Of a stretch of DNA of 64,000 nucleotides, positions 43,838-56,352 are shown piece after piece. This DNA comes from Dichetophora obliterata (Eukaryota > Arthropoda > Insecta > Diptera > Sciomyzidae). Location: the NCBI GenBank assembly GCA_963920525.1, contig OY986435.1:266236799-266300798 (forward strand). Reading direction: 5' to 3'. A program made the translations under genes and the position numbers. Under the pieces are notes generated by a model. That model did no database searches, was not told the DNA's origin, and saw only the letters and a list, made by a program, of their open reading frames with translations. The number at the start of each line of letters is the position of its first letter. Positions within the stretch are counted from its first letter, which is position 1.

Positions 43838-44787
43838 GAGGTGAAAAGTGATGTTGAGTTGAGCAAAAAATCATATGGGAGGGGGGGTCTATTTTCACAC
43901 CCTTAGGAGTTACAGGGTTAATAAGCATTTCATAACCTTGATGCACATTATAGTTTAATCAGAAAAATTAAAGCACAATAAACTTATTTTAAGGACACAT
44001 TTGAAAGACAATAAATTGACCTTTCCCTAACGATATATTAACGAACTCACCCGACTTATCCATTCCTGAGCTGTGCTCGTGTGAATATGAAACCAGTCCG
44101 TTGAAACAACAAAATTCCAAGTTTGAGCGCTATTTTCTCCGAATTTTGCATAATAAACTAACATTTTTTATAGCATCGTTCTTGTGATTTAATAAATTTT
44201 CATTCCAATCACATCAAAATTATCAACCTATCTTACAAAACAACAAAGTGAGTTACACTTCAAAAATTTCACTTCGAACAGTTTGAATAACTTTTTTTTT
44301 TTTAACAAAATACAATTACGTAAAGATAATATCATTATGTTTTTAATTTAGTGTAATTTTTTAAGTACAACTATTTTTGTTATTTTGTTAGACGTTTATG
44401 ATTTTGGTGTCATTAAAAGGAAAATGAAATAAGTCACAATTTTTATGTAAAAAAAAAAATGTTAGTTTATAATGCAAAATTCAGAGAAAATTGCTCTCAA
44501 ACTTGAAATTTAGTAGTTTTAACGGATTGATTTCATCTTCACACGAGCACAGCTCCGTAATGAATGGATCGGATGAGTTCGTTGATGCACCGTTAGAAAG
44601 GAAAATGCATTGTCTTTTAAATGACTTCTTAAAATAAGTTTTACGTGAGTTAGTTTTTCTGCTTAAAACAATAATGTGCATCAATTTCATGAAATACCTA
44701 CTAACACTGTAACTTCTAATGATTTGACAATACATATACCCCTCTTCCATACGATTTTTTCGCTCAATTCGACATAATTTTTCATGA
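43838..44787. repeat. Long inverted repeat, arms about 335 bp
   Basis: The left arm 43838-44175 and the right arm 44455-44787 are reverse complements with roughly 75-80% identity by eye. Shared landmarks include TTGATGCACATTAT, GAGCTGTGCTCGTGTGAA, TTCAAGTTTGAG and TTTTGCATWATAAACTAACA. The spacer is about 280 bp. A transcript across it would fold into a very long hairpin. A 43806 ACAGGGTGTCCCGCG phrase marks the outer left side. Confidence 0.8.
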
Positions 44788-44803
44788 TATATTACTATAT
44801 TAC

Positions 44804-45171
44804 TATATTGGAAATCTTATTTTTATTTGTTCTAATGTGTTTTATTTGCATAAATATGTATATGAATTTCTTTTTGAATATAAAAACATTGAAGTCGGCG
44901 CTAGTCTTCGATACACAATCATAATCTTTTTACCATCCCTGCACTGCCAATATGGATGAGATTTAAGTCCCGAATTTAAGATCTGTGAGTAACAGCCGCA
45001 CTTCCCAACAAACAAAAGCTCTCGTTACTGTGTGCAATGATTGAAAGCGTTAATTTTATAAAAGTATTATATTAGCGCCAACTTAAAATGCTTTATATTC
45101 ATAAAGAAATTAATATATTAATGAAAATAAAACACATTAGGAAAAATTCAAATAATAAGATTTCCAATATA
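44804..45171. mobile_element. Foldback MITE with about 110-bp arms
   Basis: Both ends start TATATTGGAAATCTTATT. The arms stay similar through CTAATGTGTTTTATTT, GAATATAAA and GTYGGCGCTA (44804-44912 against 45070-45171). The centre has no coding frame. It lies next to the start of the repeat at 45172. Confidence 0.75.
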
Positions 45172-46438
45172 ATCTATAGTAATAGAACTCATTTTCTGTT
45201 TGTTTGTCTTTTTTCTCTGCTCTTTAGTATCTTTATACTCTTGTTCTAAGTATATTCTCTATTGATTTCTGTTTTTTCACTCAGTCTATACATTTTATTC
45301 TTAACTTTTAACTTACTATAGTTTTTAAGAGCATTAAGTCGTTATTGTATTAAAATTAAGTTATTTGTCTTTAAAATGAGTTGTTATTATTATAAGATCA
45401 TTTTATCATTTTAATGTTTTATGTTGTACTATAAAAGAGCATAGCTCTTAGTGTATTTATATTTTCAACTATACGAACTATACGAATATTTATTTGTTTG
45501 TTTGTTTGGCCTTTATACAATTCTAAACGGCTTAACGGATTTCGCTCAAACTAAGTATACATATTAAGTGCATCTCAACTTAAAATGTAACATACTTAGT
45601 TTTTGCCACGCCTCTTCTGAAATCTTTCAACTAACGGTAATTTTGTTATTGTAAAACTTTTTTCATCGGTGTTTTTTGTGTATATAATTTTAAAATTTTT
45701 TGTTATTTTGGCATCAAAAACACTCACATATATTCAAAATTGTAGAAATTTTCGGTACAATGACTTTTTCATAAAACATCGTTACCTAAGAATGAGAAAA
45801 AAACGACATGAAACTCAAAGTTTGATTTTTCGATGCAAATATCTCCGCGGTCCATTAATATATTTCATTAAATTTTTTTTTTGTTCAAAAGTTCAATAAA
45901 ATCACTTCATAAAAATAGGCTGAACTGTACCGTTAAGTCAGTGTATGGTTATGGTCAGTCTTATGGTTATGTCAAAAAAGGTCCAAAATATTGACTTTTT
46001 ACTCAAAAATGACTTAAAAATTGTTGTTGTTGTAAAAATGAAATTAATTAAAAATTACACATCTGGCTACCTTTCATATGACATAAGCTTTATTTGCAAA
46101 AATTTTTCCAGCTAAGCGCAAAAATTATTTTACTGTTTTTGTCATCAAAACAACAAGGTACCCCCTTTGATTTTTTTTCGCGAAATTTTTTTTTTTCAAA
46201 ATTTTGTTTTTATATTTTTTACAAAAAAGTCAAGTCTCAAAAATAATTTATGTGAAAAAAATTACCCCAATATCTTTTTCCAATCAAAAGTAATAGCTAA
46301 AAATCTATTTTTTCATACCAGACTATTAATAAAACTGAGTTTTGTTTTAAAAGTCTCTATATAATTTGAACGTCCCCATTTAGCTCTAAGAATGCAGTTG
46401 TGTGTCTAGACCCTAGAGTAATTACGAACATTTTGGTT
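45172..46438 (+). repeat. 1-kb dispersed repeat, copy A
   Basis: Starts CTATAGTAATAGAACTCATT with TTTGTTTG repeats and ends near GTGTGTCTAGACCCTAGAGT. It is the inverted partner of 53822-54792. An extra segment of about 265 bp (45213-45478) interrupts the TTTGTTTG run and is absent from copy B. Phrases such as AACGGCTTAACGGATTTCGC are typical of widespread insect repeats of unclear class. No recognisable protein. Confidence 0.75.
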
Positions 46439-46954
46439 TATATAAAATCTTCCTTATAATAATCTACTTAGTTTTTTTGCTGAGTCTACTTAGTTTAGTA
46501 GTTAAAAATTGTATTTTTAAACTTATTATTTTTTAATAAAATGTTCGTAAATGTTAATATTCACTTAACTTTAACAATAACAGTAATACCAGAAAATGCA
46601 AACAAAAGGGAATACAGAAAATTTACGATCATATTTTGCATGACTGTGCAGTGGCTAAAAATAAACAAAGTTCAACATAGTGTTGTAAAGTAAAAAACAA
46701 TGATAGAAACCTTAAATAAAAAGTTTTTAGAACAAAAATATTTGCAAAATACTATATAATAACCAAATGTTGAAAATAGTGTTTTTTTCATATAAAAAAC
46801 GCTTGTCAAAATTATTTTTTTTTGGTTTTAAATCAAAATATCTTAAAAAATGTATTTAAAAAAAGATTTTTAGGCTATATTTTCAATTATAAATGTTAAC
46901 TTACGTAAAATGACAATTTTGGGGTTTATTGAATTTCTATTTTGCGTTTTATAA

Positions 46955-47305
46955 CCCTTTCAGACCGTGATGCATTGATTGTGCGGTTAACTTTTAGTCT
47001 AAATATCTTTACTTGAAAAGTTAATGATGGCATATTTGAATTACAATATTGTTTTTAATAATTCTAAAAAATATTATTTTGTAAATTATATAAAATATTA
47101 TTTTATATAAGCTTAATGCCAATTAAGTTAATTTTCACGAAATTCTTGCGTCACATTTAATTTTTTTTAAATGAGTCGTAGAAGTTAGTTATTTTTTTCA
47201 TATTCTAAAATCCTAATAGCGCAAAATATTTTCAGTACATGCTTTCGTTTCTTGAAAATTCTTTAAGGATATGAACATTTTAAAATTAAGGTATTGAAGG
47301 TATTA
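46955..47305 (-). repeat. Inverted, degraded copy of the CCCTTYCAGACC MITE
   Basis: Begins CCCTTTCAGACCGTGATGCA after ATAA, and follows the reverse complement of 43150-43563 (GTGCGG, AACTTTTAGTC, ATGAGTCGYAGAAGTTAG, AAGGATRTGAA). It loses similarity near 47305 without a second TTAA end. Confidence 0.7.
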
Positions 47306-49091
47306 AGGTATTGATATCCAGTATTTAAGGTATACTGGATTTTTCAAAAATAAAATTTTTAAAATTAAATTTTTTTTTTAAAAAGGAACAAGATATTTTA
47401 TTGAAACTTATATATATAAATATTTATTTTTATATAAAAATAGTATACAAAAAGTTTTTTTGGATATTTCCAGCGTGTTTTTTTGGCTGATGCAGGTTTT
47501 TGAAAAGAACATAAAAAAGTCTGAAAAAAAAATTAAAAACAGGATTTTAATCAGCATCACAGCCGCTAAAGATTGAACTAAAAGAATGTTTTTAGCAAAA
47601 ATTGACAAAATGGCGTCGTTTTTTCGATATCAGCCGATTTTTTGGATCAAAAAATCCCTTGAAAACCAAAAATACTTTACCGATATTTCTATCCGTAGTT
47701 CAATCTATAGACTTATATGTGTACAATAACATATTAAAATTTCAGAATGATCAGTGTAGTAGTTTTTTTTATCACGCCCAAAAAGCGATTTAAAGTTTTT
47801 AACACCGACTATATGGCCTTGCCGCTCTGCGTTTAAAACCTTAGCCATTTTACATATAAATTAATTTCTAATCTTATATCATTAAAAATAGATTCTTTGA
47901 GTTCTTTTGAACAAAAATCAATCATAAAAAAAATTTGATTTTTTGAAAATTCAGGTGTGTTGTCCCCTTAAATTATGTTAAGATTTCATTTGTTATAAAA
48001 AATAAACATTTATAGCAATAGCGCATTCTTAGCTTAAAATATAGATTTTTGAAATGGCTTAAAATTTTACGCTACATAAAAATGACACAAAAAAACTTAA
48101 AAGTGGCCAATCTTGACCACTGTATTTTTTAAACGGAAAATCCGAAAAGCCAAAAATTTCGAATGTGTCATAGAAATATCCTACTTATAATACTGTATCC
48201 AAATTTTATTCAATTTCCCATTTTTTAATAAATCTATTTTGGCCAGCCTCTCATACAAGTCAACCCAGAGTGCGATGGCCAACTTACGGACCTCTCCCTT
48301 TTTTCGAATAATTTAATTTTCATTTTGATAAATTTTGCTAAAGTGTGTGATATTCCGGAATGAAGCTCTAAAAAGAGCCTGAAATTGCATCTTCGTGGCA
48401 GCTAATTCATTCAAACTGTGCTGGTGGTGGGATGGGGAATTATGTTTAATTGGAGACACTGTTTGACCAGTTCTAGAGTTAGTTGTATAAACTAGCTATT
48501 GTCAAGGTGAACCGAACAAGCTGAGCTCAGATTAACTCATCAGGTTTAAGTCAGCATTAGTTAGCGTTTGCCTTCGCTTTTCGTGCGTCCTACAAACGTT
48601 GTTAAGTCATATAAAGATATTCAAGTAAGCCAGGTTGTAATGATTATGATGAAGATGTTAATAGATATGTTGATGAAGGCAATGATGAGTGGCTGAATGT
48701 TGAATGAATGTTTGATAAAGCGTCAGCGAAAGAGTCAGCAATAAACATATGTTTAAAGCTAGCTAGCTACTGAGCACGCAAAGTGTCGAGTATCTGCATA
48801 CCAAGTAGATACATATTGATTGACATTTGGTGTGCACTACAATTTGCTAACAGGTTTGATTTGATTATCAATACAAAACTTAGCTAGCTTAAAAATAACC
48901 TGTACACCTAGCTTTGTGCTTGATTGGCTGTTGTTATTTGATGATTATGTGTGTGTGTGTGTGTGTTTTTAAATTAAATATTATTTTATTGCAATGCTGT
49001 CTGTTCCCCCCTTTCTTTTTTTCTCCTTTAATTGCTACTTTCCGTGCAACTAACTAAATTAACTCTGAGTTAAATCATCTTTAGTAGCACC
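47306..49091. other. Non-coding intronic stretch
   Basis: AT-rich with a GT microsatellite near 48950-48966. No gene or complete transposon recognised. Confidence 0.5.
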
Positions 49092-49436
49092 CAAGGGCGT
49101 CACCAGCCGATGACTCAGGGGGGAAAGTTGATCTATGGAGGATGGGAAAAGTATAAATTATAGGTAGAGTCAAGATCACTTTACACTATTTTGTAGTGCG
49201 AGTCTTACTACCTCTATTTACGGCGATTGTAATAAGAACGGTAAGAAGTCCTATGTGTAAAGCTTCACGAGCTCTTGACTATGTAAAAACTAAAACTTGT
49301 AAGAAAAGTTGTCTTGTAAGTTGTCATAAATAAGTTTTCTGTACATACACATCATGGCCAGACCATTGAGGCGATTTTCCGCCATGGTGCTTCGTAACCA
49401 GGCGCGAGGTAGAGCAATCAAAATTTTCAATATTTT

Positions 49437-49895
49437 CCCGTTTCGGGAGAGAAGGTTTTGGCCTCTTTTAGGACATCAACAATAGTTACATTTGTTAGCT
49501 TCGGTTTATTATGCCACAATTGCTGCCAAAGTTCGATTTAATTTTTAATGCTTGGTAAATCATAAAATTGGGCGAAAGTTTTCCAAGTTTCTGCGAGATT
49601 TGCGACTGACATCGATTGCATTTGCGCAGGGCATAATTTAGATAATGCGAATGATTGAGTGTTTTCTTCAGGTAAACCCACTTCAGGATATGTAATAATG
49701 GAGTCCAAGTATGGTATTATTAATGACCTCTCCCAGAATTCTGAAGGGATTTCTGATGGGTAATTTCTTCGATGACGTTGATTTCCAACAATTCGTGGCA
49801 ATGATGTGATGTCTTCCTCAGTCCGACTTTTTCCGCAACAATAGCAGCATCGTTTATAACTTCAGCTGTGTCTTTTTCAGGATTGTCAGGGTGGC
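49437..49895 (-). pseudogene. ZMYM1-like hAT transposase fragment
   Basis: The reverse strand reads AEVINDAAIVAEKVG, then after a frameshift PRIVGNQRHRRNYPSEIPSE with FWERSLIIPYLDSIITY, AETWKTFAQFYDLPSIKN, a stop, and IELWQQLWHNKP. PRIVG.Q.HR..YPSE..SEFW..S..IP.LD is the conserved block of hAT transposases related to ZMYM1 and THAP12. The C-terminal dimerisation block expected to the left is absent, as is the N-terminal half expected where the satellite array lies. It is a dead remnant. Confidence 0.8.
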
Positions 49896-49984
49896 TCTTA
49901 AGTAATTGTTAAATGCGTGTAATATGTTAAAGAATCGAAATCCGAGTTCAGATTTTTGAATGAGATTGATCTCAGAAGGTAGCC

Positions 49985-51515
49985 CAAAGAATCATCACAA
50001 GAACATGCGCCAATATGAGGTTCCAGGGCTACTGCCTGAGGTTGAGTATCTCCCGTTCTGGTGATCGAGCTAGGAACATGCGATATTGTCTCTATTTTGT
50101 TCTCCTTTTTCCTTTCATAAGAATCATCATAAGAACACGCGCCAAAATGAGGTTATTGGGCTACTGCCTGAGTTCGGAGCTACTGGTGATCGAGCTAGGA
50201 GCATGCGATATTGTCTCTATTTTGTTCTCCTTTTTCCTTTCATAAGAATCTTCATAAGAACACGCGCCAATATGAGGTTGTTGGGCTACTGCCTGAGCTC
50301 GGAGCTACTGGTGATCGAGCTAGGAACATGCGATATTGTCTCTATTTTGTTCTCCTTTTTCCTTTCATAAGAATCTTCATAAGAACACGAGCCAATATGA
50401 GGTTCTTGGGCTACTGCCTGAGGTTGAGTATCTCCCGTTCTGGTGATCGAGCTAGGAACATGCGATATTGTCTCTATTTTGTTTTCCTTTTTCCTTTCAT
50501 AAGAATCATCATAAGAACACGCGCCAATATGAGGTTCTTGGGCTACTGCCTGAGCTTGGAGCTACTGGTGATCGAGCTAGGAACATGCGATATTGTCTCT
50601 ATTTGGTTCTCCTTTTTCCTTTCATAAGAATCATCATAAGACCACGCGCCAATATGAGGTTCTTTGGCTACTGCCTGAGCTCGGAGCTACTGGTGATCGA
50701 GCTAGGAGCATGCGATATTGTCTCTATTTTGTTCTCCTTTTTCCTTTCATAAGAATCATCATAAGACCACGCGCCAATATGAGGTTCTTTGGCTACTGCC
50801 TGAGGTTGAGTATCTCCCGTTCTGGTGATCGAGCTAGGAACATGCGATATTGTCTCTATTTTGTTTTCCTTTTTCCTTTCATAAGAATCATCATAAGAAC
50901 ACGCGCCAATATGAGGTTCTTGGGCTACTGCCTGAGCTCGGAGCTACTGGTGATCGAGCTAGGAACATGCGATATTGTCTCTATTTTGTTCTCCTTTTTC
51001 CTTTCATAAGAATCATCATAAGACCACGCGCCAATATGAGGTTCTTTGGCTACTGCCTGAGCTCGGAGCTACTGGTGATCGAGCTAGGAGCATGCGATAT
51101 TGTCTCTATTTTGTTCTCCTTTTTCCTTTCATAAGAATCATCATAAGACCACGCGCCAATATGAGGTTCTTTGGCTACTGCCTGAGCTCGGAGCTACTGG
51201 TGATCGAGCCAGGAGCATGCGATATTGTCTCTATTTTGTTCTCCTTTTTCTTTTCATAAGAATCATCATAAGAACACGCGCCAATATGAGGTTCTTGGGC
51301 TACTGCCTGAGGTTGAGTATCTCCCGTTCTAGTGATCGAGCTAGGAACATGCGATATTGTCTCTATTTTGTTCTCCTTTTTCCTTTCATAAGAATCATCA
51401 TAAGAACACGCGCCAATATGAGGTTCTTGGGCTACTAACTAAGCTCGGAGCTACTGGTGATCGAGCTAGGAACATGCGATATTGTTTCTATTTTGTTCTC
51501 TTTTTTCCTTTGTAA
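49985..51515. repeat. 12-unit higher-order tandem array, 125/132-bp units
   Basis: Head-to-tail units carrying ATGAGGTTCTTGGGCTACTG, GATCGAGCTAGGAACATGCG and CTATTTTGTTCTCC. Two variants alternate. Type A (132 bp) has GTTGAGTATCTCCCGTTC; type B (125 bp) has CTCGGAGCTACT. Units begin near 50016, 50148, 50273, 50397, 50529, 50654, 50779, 50911, 51036, 51161, 51286 and 51418, in order A B B A B B A B B B A B. The repeating ABB block is about 382 bp. The 125-bp period is not a multiple of three, so the many overlapping short frames here are not genes. Confidence 0.95.
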
Positions 51516-52099
51516 ATTTTCATCCTGTTTATTGTTGACACTACTTGCTCCTTCAGGTTTTTTCGTTTAAAATTTACTGCAAAGCAAAAAATGTAAAGTT
51601 GTCGGGCATTTGTTGGATGTCCATTGTTGCTACAGCGAGTTAATTATTTCCTATTATTTAATTTGGAATTATTAACAACAGCGAATATGAAAAAGATGAT
51701 ATAAAGATGAGTAAAAAAACACTTTGTGTCCTCTGCTCGTTTCGCTGTTACAATGGTGAAAATATTAACATTTTTCAGAGTTGCGTTTACATTTAAAAAA
51801 CTACCAGAAATAAGTGTTCCCACTTAAGAATTTAAAAGCTTATGCAATGTTATAGGGGTATTTAAAGTGGGCACCAATGCTTGTTAACATCCATATTGGG
51901 GAATGTGAATTCAGTAACACATTTTGCTTGGAAAAGAATTAGTGAATTTACTCGAGTTTCGACATTCGGGAATTATCGCTCAACCAAGTCAAGAGAGTGA
52001 ACTAAGCATTTTGGTTGCTTTGCATTTGTCTTATTTTTTCATCTCTAGGGGGAAGCTGCCCCGCCCTTACTCCCCCATGGCGACACACATGGTAGCGCC

Positions 52100-53821
52100 T
52101 GCAAAATTAAAATCTGTAGCTAATGAATTCCATGTAAAAGCTTTGCGCGCACTGCAATTAGCGGCTACTGGTGGCAACTTTTGCTGTTGTTGTTTGGTTT
52201 GGAAAAAAAGCAAACTGTACAGTGTAAAAAAACAAACACGAAAAAAAAAATAAAAACTGATGATGTCATTTGCGCAACTGAGCCGCAGTTGTGCGCCTTC
52301 TCGATTCTTGTCATTCTATTCAATTTTGTTCTATTCAAAAATGTCTTATTTTAAGCTATAGATACGGCTTATTTTTATGGCTTTTGCTTTTAGTTATAGT
52401 TTTTTGCTGTTGTTTCTATTTTGTTGTTATCGTGTTTTTTTAATTTGATTTGTTGTTGGCTGCTTTGCTTTGTAAAAATAGCTTCATTGAATATTTATTT
52501 AGTTGCGATCAGAACTTGTTTTGCGCTGCTTGCTATTTATTTAGCTGGTTTTTAATTAATTTATAAATACCAAGACAGTTGCAGACACAATTACTGCTAA
52601 AGCTACAGTGTATCTTTCCACCTTCAGATAGTTAAAGATACACTTGCACGAGTCACAACTGCATTTATTTTTAGTCGTGTTTATCTGTTTTTTTTTAAAA
52701 ATTTATTTTAATTAATGACTGTATCTCATCACGATGTATTTGATAAAAGTTTTAAAGCGCTTCATTTGCTTTAAAAGCTAAGGTCATATACATAGAAAAC
52801 TTTAGTTGTGCTGCTAATAAAGGTCTTGTAAACAAAAAATAAACATAAGTGTTTCTATCTTTATTTTCAATCGCCTTTGTTCTATTACAAAATTTTGTAG
52901 CTGCACTGAAAAACAATGATTTAAAATTCACGAAATGTGTTAGTCATTTGACGAATCAACAGATATCGTTTTAGTCGCAACAAATGTTTTTAAAATCTGG
53001 TTATAGTAAATTAACTTTTGCAAGGCCAGTTCATTGCATCCAGATTGTTTGCATTTTCGAGACTGAAATTTTTTTAAAAAAATTGATGTTTTGGCTTAAA
53101 TCTTAACAATTTTGTTTCCGATAAATTGAGATCAAAATATCTTGACACCGGCTAGAAAGGACTAAATTTTTTTATGCCATCCAGCAAGAAGAAGATGCGT
53201 TTAAAAATAAACAAAACATGTACTTTAAAAATTTTTTGAAGTGAAAACTTCTTTAGGCGCGTTGAACGATTTTGGAAGAGGGTAAATCTTTGGTTTGCGT
53301 CATCGCGATTTTACGAGTAACTCTCGTCATCAATACAGACAGCGAGCAAGGCAGAATAACCAGGTAGGGCCGAACGGAGAGGAATGAAGTAGAAAACATG
53401 GAAAAGTGAGCTAGTTGTCAAAACCAGCTGTTCATCTCGAGTTTCTTTATGTTCATGTTTTGCAGTTGATTTTTGGGTTAACTTGCTTTTTGCTTTTTTG
53501 CAAATTGAACACTTCCTCGGCATTTTATAGTTTTATTAACTGTTTTTATAATATTTTCATTCAAATAAACACAAACTTAACACACGTGTCCGCACTATTT
53601 ACAATTTGAAAACATAATATTCTTATTTCAACTTTTTCATTTTCCACTCTTCGTTAAAGGGCCAAACAGACTACACAGACTGTTTGTTCAGACAGTTTGT
53701 TCGACAGAGTATTTGGCTGTTTTATGTTTGTGCAGATGTCTGCGCAAAAATGAAAATATTTTAATTTTTGGTTGTGTTTGCGCAAAACGTCTGTATAGTG
53801 TGTAGTGAAAATAAACCAAAA
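52100..53821. other. Non-coding intronic stretch
   Basis: AT-rich. A weak inverted pair (ACTACACAGAC near 53670, and GTCTGTATAGTGTGTAGT near 53789) may be an old MITE. No gene recognised. Confidence 0.4.
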
Positions 53822-54792
53822 TGTTTATAATTACTCTAGACACACAACTTCATTCTTAGAGATAAATGAGGACGCTCAAATTATATAGAGAATTTTAAAA
53901 CAAAACTCAGTTTTATTAAAAGCCTGCTATGAAAAAATAGATTTAAGCCATAACTTTTCATTGGAAAGAGAGAGATATTGGGGTAATTGTTTCACATAAA
54001 TTATTTTTGAGACTTCACTTTTTTGTAAAAAATATAAAAACAACATTTTGGAAAAAATAAATTTCGCGAAAAATATCAAAGGGTACCCTTGTTGTTTGAT
54101 GACAAAAACAGTAAAATAATTTTTGCGCTTAGCTGGAAGAATTTTTGCAAATAAATGCTATGTCATATGAAAGGTAGCCAGATATGCAATTTTTAATTGA
54201 TTTCATTTTTAGAACAACAACAATTTTTGAGTCATTTTTTGAGTAAAAAGTCAATATTTCGGACCCTTTTTGACATAATCATACAACATATATACACTGA
54301 CTTAACGGTACAGTTCAACCCATTTTTGTGAAGTGATTTTATTGAACTTTTGAACAAAAAAAATTTGAATGAAATATATTAATGGACAGCGGAGATATTT
54401 GCATCGAAAGATCAAACTTTGATTTTCATGTCGTTTTTTTCTCATTCTTAGGCAACGATGTTTTATGAAAAAGTCGTTGTATTGAAAATTTCTCCAATTT
54501 TAAAGATATGTGAGTGTTTTTGATGTCAAAATAACAAAAAAATTTTAAAATTAAATACACAAAAATCTCCGATACTAAAAAGTTTTGTAATAACAAAATT
54601 ACCGTTAGTTGAAAAATTTTAAAGGGGGCGTGGCAAAAACTAAGAATGTAACATTTTAAGTTGGGATGCACCTAATATGTATACTTAGTTTGAGCAAAAT
54701 CTGTTGAGCCGTTTATATTTGTATAAAGGCCAAACAAACAAACAAACAAACAAACAAACAAACAAACAGAAAATGAGTTTTATAACTATAGA
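53822..54792 (-). repeat. 1-kb dispersed repeat, copy B (inverted)
   Basis: Reverse complement of 45172-46438 without the inserted 265 bp, and with a longer CAAA run (54729-54767) at its end. Similarity by eye is about 85%. Its outermost sequence, reverse-complemented, is CTATAGTTATAAAACTCATT, which also resembles the repeat start at 58803. Confidence 0.8.
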
Positions 54793-55674
54793 TAGATGTG
54801 ACTTATAACGTTATTGCAATAAGCCGTTCATATGTTTGAAGAAAATAATAAACTTAAAGTAGATATTTGAAGAATCGAAATAGCGCAAATTTTTTTCAGT
54901 ACCACTTCTGATGCCTGAGATCTAAAGCCTTATATTAATTTTTTTCAAATATGCCTTTCTTAAAAAAACAGTAAATGCATGGGCAAAAAATGTGAAAATT
55001 TTAAATACACCAAGTATAAGAAAAACGAAAACACTTTAATAAATACCAACAAAATTAACACAATCAAATAACAATCAAAAGTTCTGTGCTTTTTCGAGTG
55101 TACCTTTAGATTCGAATATCCTTCCAACAGGACACTGTGGGTAAAAATCAAGAGTGGCATCTTGTTTGGCGAGATATTATTAGTTAAAGTCTATATTTAC
55201 TTTTGCTTTAAGACATATGTAGTTATTATTACAAAAATCAAAGCATTTATAGAATGGTCATTTTTACTGTTTTTCTCAAAACACAACTTTGTCCTTGCGG
55301 AAGAGAGAGACATCCTGTTTTTTCCTAATATTTTTGCGGCAGATCTGGACCACCCTATGAAACTTTGGAGACCTCTTAGAATGAGAAATTAAAAAAAATT
55401 TTAACGCCCTTATGAGCAATTGATTTTTAAAAAATACTCTGCAAGAGGCAAACTTTCAATGCCTTTATCTTTTAAAAGCGAGCTAACTTTGCAAAACCCT
55501 TTTAGGGTTTTGTTGATCGAGATCAGTACCATCGATCTGTGTTGGTCGCTTTTTCGTTAGATTCCATGACCCTTAAATTGTCTCATAGTGTAATTTTCCA
55601 TCATAGAGTTGATGAATTAATGTATTTAGAATTGAGATGAAAATATTTTTTGATAATGCTTGCGAGAGATATAT
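54793..55674. other. Non-coding intronic stretch
   Basis: No recognisable gene, RNA or transposon end. Confidence 0.45.
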
Positions 55675-56352
55675 GCCCTGTTTAGGTAAAACGAAGCCTT
55701 CGTGACAAGCTTCGTTCGTTTTCCGACGTGATCGTCCTAAATTGGGTCTTTGTAATTTTTTCTTGTGTCGTCGTCCAACATTACGTTGCTTACGTTTTTT
55801 AAATACTCCAACGTCAGTACTTGTCAAAAAAATTATTGCCAGATTGTAGAAGTTCAGCATTTAGCGTAAAACTGACAAAAATCTTGAAAATATTACTAGC
55901 ATTTTTTAATAGGTGGCAATACTTTTTGCATGAGCTGTTTTGGTTATTGAATTGCTGAATTTTGGTAGAAATGAAACTGTTTTTTATTTGATTATGATAG
56001 CTTCTGTTCTTAAATAGATTGTGTGCACTTCTTTGAGGAAGACCGTAGAAGTTTACTTTAGCAGATGGCGTTCCATTTTTCATCTGCTTTTGCTCTACTA
56101 GTTCCAAATCTTTTAGTAGCCATTTTCAAAACTATAATAATTTTGATCTCGTCAAATTGTGACGTCTCGTTTGGATTTTTTTGCTTACAAAGACCCAACT
56201 TTATACTGAGGTTACGTCTTCGTTCGTTACTGAGTCAGCTGTGTTCGTTTGTGTCTGACATTATTCATACATGAATCCAAAACAGCTGATTGCCGCCTGT
56301 TGGACGATGCGTTCGTGAAATAGACGCATCGTTTGTTTTACCTAAACAGAGC
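55675..56352. mobile_element. TIR element with GCYCTGTTTAGGTAAAAC ends
   Basis: The left end GCCCTGTTTAGGTAAAACGA and the reverse-complemented right end GCTCTGTTTAGGTAAAACAA match. Both arms also contain GGGTCTTTGTAA further in, but at different distances. Two short reverse-strand frames inside (97 and 95 residues, lysine- and asparagine-rich) match nothing I recognise. No target duplication was evident. Confidence 0.6.

Larger units (their letters stand above)
49092..52091. mobile_element. 3.0-kb hAT element carrying a satellite array
   Basis: Left end CAAGGGCGTCACCAGCCGAT then a GGGGGG run; reverse-complemented right end CATGTGTGTCGCCATGGGGG. The first 14 positions agree at 10 or 11. The flanking octamers GTAGCACC and GTAGCGCC (49084-49091 and 52092-52099) differ by one base. 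Inside are a reverse-strand hAT transposase fragment of the ZMYM1-like group (49437-49895) and a 12-unit tandem array (49985-51515). Confidence 0.65.

Noticed and set aside
50015..51438. Overlapping forward frames of 76-138 residues with repeated RYCLYFV and FPFIRI phrases
   Set aside because: They are the tandem array read in shifting frames. The 125-bp period is not divisible by three, and no single frame runs through.
53311..53523. Reverse-strand frame starting MPRKCSICKK, possible zinc-finger start
   Set aside because: Only one CxxC pair; no second metal-binding pair, and the rest is not conserved-looking. Not enough to call a THAP, BED or C2H2 domain.
55573..56107. Two overlapping reverse-strand frames (95 and 97 residues), basic
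   Set aside because: Inside a TIR element, but no recognisable transposase motif; kept only as a remark in the element entry.
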